Assembly (NCBI GenBank): GCA_020621865.1
Contig: JAHRYW010000004.1
Span: forward strand, 186,001 to 250,000
Length of the DNA: 64,000 nt
DNA from: Betaproteobacteria bacterium
Lineage (GTDB): Bacteria; Pseudomonadota; Gammaproteobacteria; Burkholderiales; Rhodocyclaceae
Direction of reading: 5' to 3'
Numbering within the stretch: position 1 is the stretch's first letter; the number at the start of each line of letters is the position of its first letter. A model generated the notes under the pieces. The model made no database searches. It saw nothing but the letters and a program-made list of their open reading frames with translations, and was not told the origin of the DNA. Below, in pieces: positions 60,827 through 64,000 of the stretch. Made by a program: the position numbers and the translations under genes.

Positions 60827-61732
60827 TCAATCGTTGGCGGCCAGTTCCAACACACGGCGAACCAGCGCCGGGTAATCCATGCCATTGACCCGCGCTGCCA
60901 TCGGCACCAGCGAGTGGTCGGTCATGCCCGGGGCGGTATTCACTTCCAGGAAGTAATGCTTGCCGTCCTCGTCCATCAGGAAATCGACCCGGCCCCAGCC
61001 GCGACCACCGAGGATGCGGAAGGCTTCCAGCGCGCCCTTGCGGATTTCCATTTCCCTGGCTTCCGGCAGGCCGCAGGGGCACAGGTATTGGGTGTCGTCG
61101 CGGTTGTACTTGGCTTCGTAGTCGTACCACTCGGTGGCCGGCTCGATCTTGATGATCGGCATGGCCTCGTCACCGATGATCCCGACCGTGTATTCGCCAC
61201 CCATCACGCCCTTTTCGGCGATGACCAGCGGGTCATGTTTGGCAGCTTCTTCATAGGCGGCCTTCAGGGCGCCGCGGGCCTTGACCTTGGTGACGCCGAT
61301 CGATGAGCCTTCGCGGGCCGGTTTGACGAACAGCGGCAGGCCGAGTTGCTCCTCGACTTCGGCGAAATCCGAGTCGGCGGTGAGCAGCGCGTAATCCGGG
61401 ATCGGCAGGCCGGCGGCCCGCCACATCAGCTTGGTGCGGAACTTGTCCATGGCCAGCGCCGAGGCCAGCACACCGGAGCCGGTGTAGGGAATGTGCATCA
61501 CTTCCAGCGCGCCCTGGATCGTGCCGTCCTCGCCATGGCGGCCGTGCAGCGCGATGAAGGCGCGGTCATAGCCCTTCAGCGCGTCGAGCGGCTGCTCGGC
61601 GGGGTCGAAGGCATGGGCGTCGATGCCCTGGCCCAGGAGGGCGGCCAGCACGCGCGAGCCGCTGTTCAGCGAGACTTCGCGCTCGGCGGACGTGCCGCCG
61701 AACAGAACGGCGACCTTGCCAAAATCAGACAT
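60827..61732 (-). CDS. ddlB: D-alanine--D-alanine ligase
   Basis: 301 residues from ATG 61732 ([25 protein letters not shown] in parts), chosen for GTGGAG 7 bases upstream; eight extra codons in frame come from AT-rich repeat-flanking DNA. ATP-grasp motifs: [19 protein letters not shown]-like segment, [61 protein letters not shown] in parts. It makes the D-Ala-D-Ala of peptidoglycan. Separated from murC by 63 bases holding element copy H; murB, often here, is absent. Confidence 0.95.
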   Translation of the reverse strand: MSDFGKVAVLFGGTSAEREVSLNSGSRVLAALLGQGIDAHAFDPAEQPLDALKGYDRAFIALHGRHGEDGTIQGALEVMHIPYTGSGVLASALAMDKFRTKLMWRAAGLPIPDYALLTADSDFAEVEEQLGLPLFVKPAREGSSIGVTKVKARGALKAAYEEAAKHDPLVIAEKGVMGGEYTVGIIGDEAMPIIKIEPATEWYDYEAKYNRDDTQYLCPCGLPEAREMEIRKGALEAFRILGGRGWGRVDFLMDEDGKHYFLEVNTAPGMTDHSLVPMAARVNGMDYPALVRRVLELAAND

Positions 61733-61747
61733 GCTTTGCTCCACAAT

Positions 61748-61790
61748 ATTTTTCAAATTTGGCCAAAATTTCCGGCCGACCGTAGCATTT
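61748..61790 (-). repeat. Dispersed element copy H, between murC and ddlB
   Basis: Minus strand: core ATGCTACGGTC, GGCCGG, AAATTTT, GGCC, AAATTTGAAAAAT. It fills nearly the whole murC-ddlB gap, where murB is commonly found. Confidence 0.85.
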
Positions 61791-61795
61791 GACGT

Positions 61796-63187
61796 TCATG
61801 ACTGCCCCGCCAGCTTGCCCGGCACCGCGCCGATCGAACCGGCGCCCATGCACAACACGACGTCGCCATCGCGGGCGACATCGAGAATGGTTTGCGGCAT
61901 CGCCGCGATGTCCTCGACGAAAACCGGCTCGACCTTGCCGGCGACGCGCAAGGCGCGAGCCAGCGAGCGGCCATCGGCGGCGACGATGGGGGCTTCGCCG
62001 GCGGCGTAGATATCGGCCAGGCACAGCGCATCGACCGTGCTCAGCACCTTGACGAAATCCTCGAAGCAATCGCGCGTGCGGCTGTAGCGATGCGGCTGGA
62101 AGGCGAGCAGCAGCCGGCGGCCGGGGAAGGCGCCACGGGCGGCGGCCAGCGTGGCGGCCATCTCGACCGGATGGTGGCCGTAGTCGTCGACCAGCGTGAA
62201 AGAACCGCCGGCCGGCAGCGCCACTTCGCCGTAGCGCTGGAAGCGACGGCCGACGCCCTTGAACTCGGCCAGCGCCTTGACGATGGCGGCATCGGCCACC
62301 TGCACCTCGGTGGCGACGGCAATCGCCGCCAGCGCATTCAGCACGTTATGCAGGCCCGGCGTGTTGAGCACGATGGGCAGGCGCGTCGTCGTGCCATTGA
62401 CGCGGACGCAGGTGAAGCGCATCCGGCCGTCCTCGGCGACGATATCCTCGGCGTAGAAATTGTTCTCCGCCGACAGGCCGTAGGTGATGATCTGCTTCGG
62501 CACGCGCGGCAGGATGTCGCGGACATTGGCATCGTCGCCGCAAACCACGGCGACGCCGTAGAAGGGCAGGCGGTTCAGGAAATCGACGAAGGCCGACTTC
62601 AGGCGCTCGAAGTCGTGGCCATAGGTTTCCATGTGGTCGGCGTCGATGTTGGTGACCACCGAGATGACCGGCGACAGGAACAGGAAGGAAGCGTCCGACT
62701 CGTCGGCCTCGGCCACCAGGAAATCGCCGCTGCCCAGGCGGGCGTTGGCGCCGGCGGCATTCAGGCGGCCGCCGATGACGAAGGTCGGGTCGATGCCGCC
62801 CTCGGCCAGGATGCTGGTGACCAGGCTGGTCGTCGTCGTCTTGCCGTGCGTGCCGGCGATGGCGATGCCGCTCTTCAGGCGCATCAGTTCGGCCAACATC
62901 TGGGCGCGCGGAACGACCGGAATCTTGCGTTCGCGGGCCGCCATCACTTCCGGATTGTCGGCCTTGACCGCGGTCGAGATAACCACGGCGTCGGCTCCGG
63001 CTGCATTCTCGGCAGCGTGGCCGATCATCACCTTGACGCCCTCGCCTTCGAGGCGGCGGGTCGTCGCGCTGGCTGCGATATCCGAGCCGGTCACCGTGAA
63101 ATCGAGGTGGGCCAGCACTTCGGCAATGCCGCTCATGCCCGAGCCGCCGACGCCGACGAAGTGGATGTGTTTGACTTTATGTTTCAT
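61796..63187 (-). CDS. murC: UDP-N-acetylmuramate--L-alanine ligase
   Basis: 463 residues: [22 protein letters not shown] (nucleotide-binding), [17 protein letters not shown] (ATP loop), [31 protein letters not shown] in parts, [32 protein letters not shown]. It adds L-Ala to UDP-MurNAc in the cytoplasm. Overlaps murG by 4 bases. The expected downstream neighbour murB is missing. Confidence 0.97.
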   Translation of the reverse strand: MKHKVKHIHFVGVGGSGMSGIAEVLAHLDFTVTGSDIAASATTRRLEGEGVKVMIGHAAENAAGADAVVISTAVKADNPEVMAARERKIPVVPRAQMLAELMRLKSGIAIAGTHGKTTTTSLVTSILAEGGIDPTFVIGGRLNAAGANARLGSGDFLVAEADESDASFLFLSPVISVVTNIDADHMETYGHDFERLKSAFVDFLNRLPFYGVAVVCGDDANVRDILPRVPKQIITYGLSAENNFYAEDIVAEDGRMRFTCVRVNGTTTRLPIVLNTPGLHNVLNALAAIAVATEVQVADAAIVKALAEFKGVGRRFQRYGEVALPAGGSFTLVDDYGHHPVEMAATLAAARGAFPGRRLLLAFQPHRYSRTRDCFEDFVKVLSTVDALCLADIYAAGEAPIVAADGRSLARALRVAGKVEPVFVEDIAAMPQTILDVARDGDVVLCMGAGSIGAVPGKLAGQS

Positions 63188-64000
63188 TTTGCGATCTCCG
63201 CGCAGATGGTCGCCACCTCTTCGGTAGCCGCCGGCTTGGCCAGACTGCGGGCCTTTTCGGACATTTCCAGCAACTGGCCGCGGGAATAGTTGCGGATCAG
63301 GGCGATGGCTTCCGGCGTCAGTTCGGTTTGCGGCAGCAGGAAGGCGCCGCCGGCATGGACCAGGAACTTGGCGTTGCCGGTCTGGTGATCGTCGACGGCA
63401 TGCGGAAAAGGCACCAGGATGCTGGCCACGCCAGCCGCCGCCAGTTCAGCGACGGTCAGCGCGCCGGCCCGGCAGATGACCAGGTCGGCCCATTCGTAGG
63501 CGCCGGCCATGTCCTCGATGAAGGAGACGCAGTGCGCCTGGACGCCGACCGCGGCGTAATTGGCCTTCAGCGCTTCCAGATGCTTCTCGCCGGCCTGATG
63601 GACGATCTGCGGCTGGTCGGCCTCGCCGAGCAGGGCCATGCCCTGCGGCACCATCTCGTTCAGTGCCTGGGCGCCGAGGCTGCCGCCGATGACCAGCACG
63701 TGCAGGGCGCCGCTGCGTTCGGCCAGCCGTTCGGCCGGCGGCGCGATCCTGGCGATTTCCGGGCGCACCGGATTGCCGACCCAGGCGCCCTTGGCAAACA
63801 CCTCCGGGAAGCCGGTCAGGATGCGGTCGGCCACCCCGGCCAGCACCTTGTTGGCCAGCCCGGCCACCGAATTCTGTTCGTGCAGCACCAGCGGCACGCC
63901 GGTCAGCGCGGCCATCATGCCCCCCGGGAAAGTGATGTAGCCGCCCATGCCGAGCACGACGTCCGGCCTGATCTGGCGGATCGCCTTCAAGGCCTGCCAG
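63184..64000 (-). CDS. murG: UDP-GlcNAc:undecaprenyl-pyrophosphoryl-MurNAc-pentapeptide transferase (partial)
   Basis: About 272 C-terminal residues; the 5' end is beyond the window. [73 protein letters not shown] and the donor-binding [40 protein letters not shown] in parts. GT28 family enzyme that makes lipid II at the inner membrane. Precedes murC in the usual dcw order. Confidence 0.96.
   Translation of the reverse strand, partial: WQALKAIRQIRPDVVLGMGGYITFPGGMMAALTGVPLVLHEQNSVAGLANKVLAGVADRILTGFPEVFAKGAWVGNPVRPEIARIAPPAERLAERSGALHVLVIGGSLGAQALNEMVPQGMALLGEADQPQIVHQAGEKHLEALKANYAAVGVQAHCVSFIEDMAGAYEWADLVICRAGALTVAELAAAGVASILVPFPHAVDDHQTGNAKFLVHAGGAFLLPQTELTPEAIALIRNYSRGQLLEMSEKARSLAKPAATEEVATICAEIAK

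Overview
The window looks like chromosomal DNA of a GC-rich betaproteobacterium, most likely of the Rhodocyclales (Dechloromonas/Azonexus-like). This is inferred from gene content and order: rplU-rpmA-obgE-proB, trpGDC, apaG divergent from rpe-gph-trpE, secA next to an M23 peptidase and dciA, and a dcw cluster ending in lpxC. The porins are also of the betaproteobacterial type. I see no rRNA, tRNA, CRISPR array, integrase or insertion sequence.

Layout. 1-3.5 kb: the end of a two-component locus (partial response regulator, large hybrid kinase). 3.7-9.1 kb: an unrecognised protein, a MacAB-like export system with one ATPase and two permeases, and a MaoC/PhaJ-type hydratase. 9.4-11.7 kb: a kinase and a receiver-TPR protein. 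11.9-16.5 kb: rluB-like gene and FKBP (minus strand), then rplU-rpmA, obgE and proB. 16.6-20.1 kb: a SPINDLY-type TPR glycosyltransferase and a porin. 20.3-22.7 kb: trpGDC. 22.8-26.0 kb: GT2, ArnT-like GT39 and PAP2 genes. 26-45.5 kb: a block for acidic amino acid use (aspartase, dicarboxylate/amino acid symporter, periplasmic asparaginase, porin, GltIJKL ABC importer, DctBD/AauSR-type two-component system), with a sensor kinase, a dehalogenase-like hydrolase and a chemoreceptor inside it. 45.8-48.7 kb: rpe-gph-trpE. 48.8-52.1 kb: apaG, a methyltransferase, an AI-2E-family permease and argJ. 52.1-56.5 kb: secA, M23 peptidase, dciA. 56.6-64 kb: lpxC, ftsZ, ftsA, ftsQ, ddl, murC and partial murG.

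How the genes work together. The 26-45 kb block reads as one regulon. Asparaginase makes aspartate in the periplasm, the ABC importer and symporter bring in Asp/Glu, and aspartase makes fumarate and ammonia. aspA, ansB and gltI each have a sigma-54 type -24/-12 element. Upstream of each lie paired CGG-N4-CCG-like palindromes about 31-32 bp apart, resembling the site known for AauR in pseudomonads. The regulator and kinase genes sit at the end of the glt operon.

Most unusual signal. Eight copies of a short element start with an almost invariant 11-base core, ATGCTACGGTC. The core is followed, about one and two helical turns later, by AT-rich runs. Copies lie between genes, inside conserved genes (always read in the same frame, giving Ala-Thr-Val) and at gene ends. 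The layout resembles the DNA uptake signal of Pasteurellaceae, although a mobile repeat is also possible. Two further composite elements share the second half. Other points of note: the rpe-gph-trpE and trpGDC halves of the usual trp operon are 23 kb apart; murB is missing between murC and ddl, with one copy of the element in its place; and a perfect FNR-type box precedes the chemoreceptor gene.
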